DNA of 64,000 nt from NCBI RefSeq assembly GCF_025717535.1, contig NZ_JAJIRO010000001.1, positions 682,001 through 746,000 of the forward strand, in the 5' to 3' direction. This stretch comes from Paucibacter sp. Y2R2-4. Its GTDB lineage: Bacteria; Pseudomonadota; Gammaproteobacteria; Burkholderiales; Burkholderiaceae_C. Position 1 is the first letter of the stretch. Each line of letters opens with the position of its first letter. Of this stretch, positions 63,970-64,000 are shown piece after piece. The translations under genes were made by a program, and so were the position numbers. The notes beneath the pieces were generated by a model that worked only from the letters and a program-made list of their open reading frames with translations, did no database searches and was not told where the DNA came from.

Positions 63970-64000
63970 CGCATTTTTACTGTCCGCACCTTGCTTAACG

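Overview
The window looks like an ordinary chromosomal stretch of a GC-rich betaproteobacterium of the order Burkholderiales, probably near Rubrivivax, Roseateles or Paucibacter. This rests on the gene order pheA-tyrA-aroA/cmk-rpsA-ihfB-lapA-lapB, the fused aroA/cmk gene, a small Trp-rich membrane protein of a type known from Burkholderiales, and the high GC. The genus is inference. I found no rRNA, tRNA, insertion sequence, prophage or CRISPR array.

Layout. 1-5.8 kb: end of pheA, then tyrA, the aroA/cmk fusion, rpsA (with terminator) and ihfB, covering aromatic amino acids, CMP kinase, ribosomal protein S1 and a nucleoid protein. 5.8-13.0 kb: an envelope block with lapA, lapB, four glycosyltransferase-type genes and msbA. 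13.0-22 kb: a ComEA-like protein, a patatin lipase, dnaE, a cyclophilin, dsbC and a wax ester synthase/DGAT-like acyltransferase. 22.0-22.4 kb: a gene-free stretch carrying two divergent copies of a structured element whose stems covary. 22.4-27.2 kb: a PhnCDEE-type ABC importer divergent from selD, probably for a selenium oxyanion. 27.2-33.6 kb: an OmpA-like protein, a beta-propeller/M23 peptidase fusion, a large TPR-GAF-HD-GYP protein and a cytochrome c. 33.7-42.9 kb: a tandem duplication at the end of acs, then acs, yqhA, nhaA, class I fumarase, a cysteine hydrolase, a MscS channel and a histone-deacetylase-like amidohydrolase. 43.0-50.7 kb: the MoxR-DUF58-transglutaminase trio, a lytic transglycosylase and comEC. 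50.9-55.1 kb: a RidA-like protein, dsbB, a UbiH-type hydroxylase and gamma-glutamyltransferase.

55.1-61.7 kb holds the most coherent accessory system. A Fur-box-like dyad precedes a minus-strand run of TonB receptor, PiuC-type dioxygenase, PepSY membrane protein, a DUF2271 protein with a flavinylation motif, a DUF4198 protein and the FMN transferase ApbE. I read it as ferric siderophore uptake coupled to a covalently flavinylated periplasmic redox relay.

The right end (62.7-64.0 kb) looks disturbed. It has a GNAT gene interrupted by an in-frame amber codon, a small CPBP-family membrane protein in lower-GC DNA, and directly upstream of that gene an integron attC-like site, so the window may end at the edge of a gene-cassette array.
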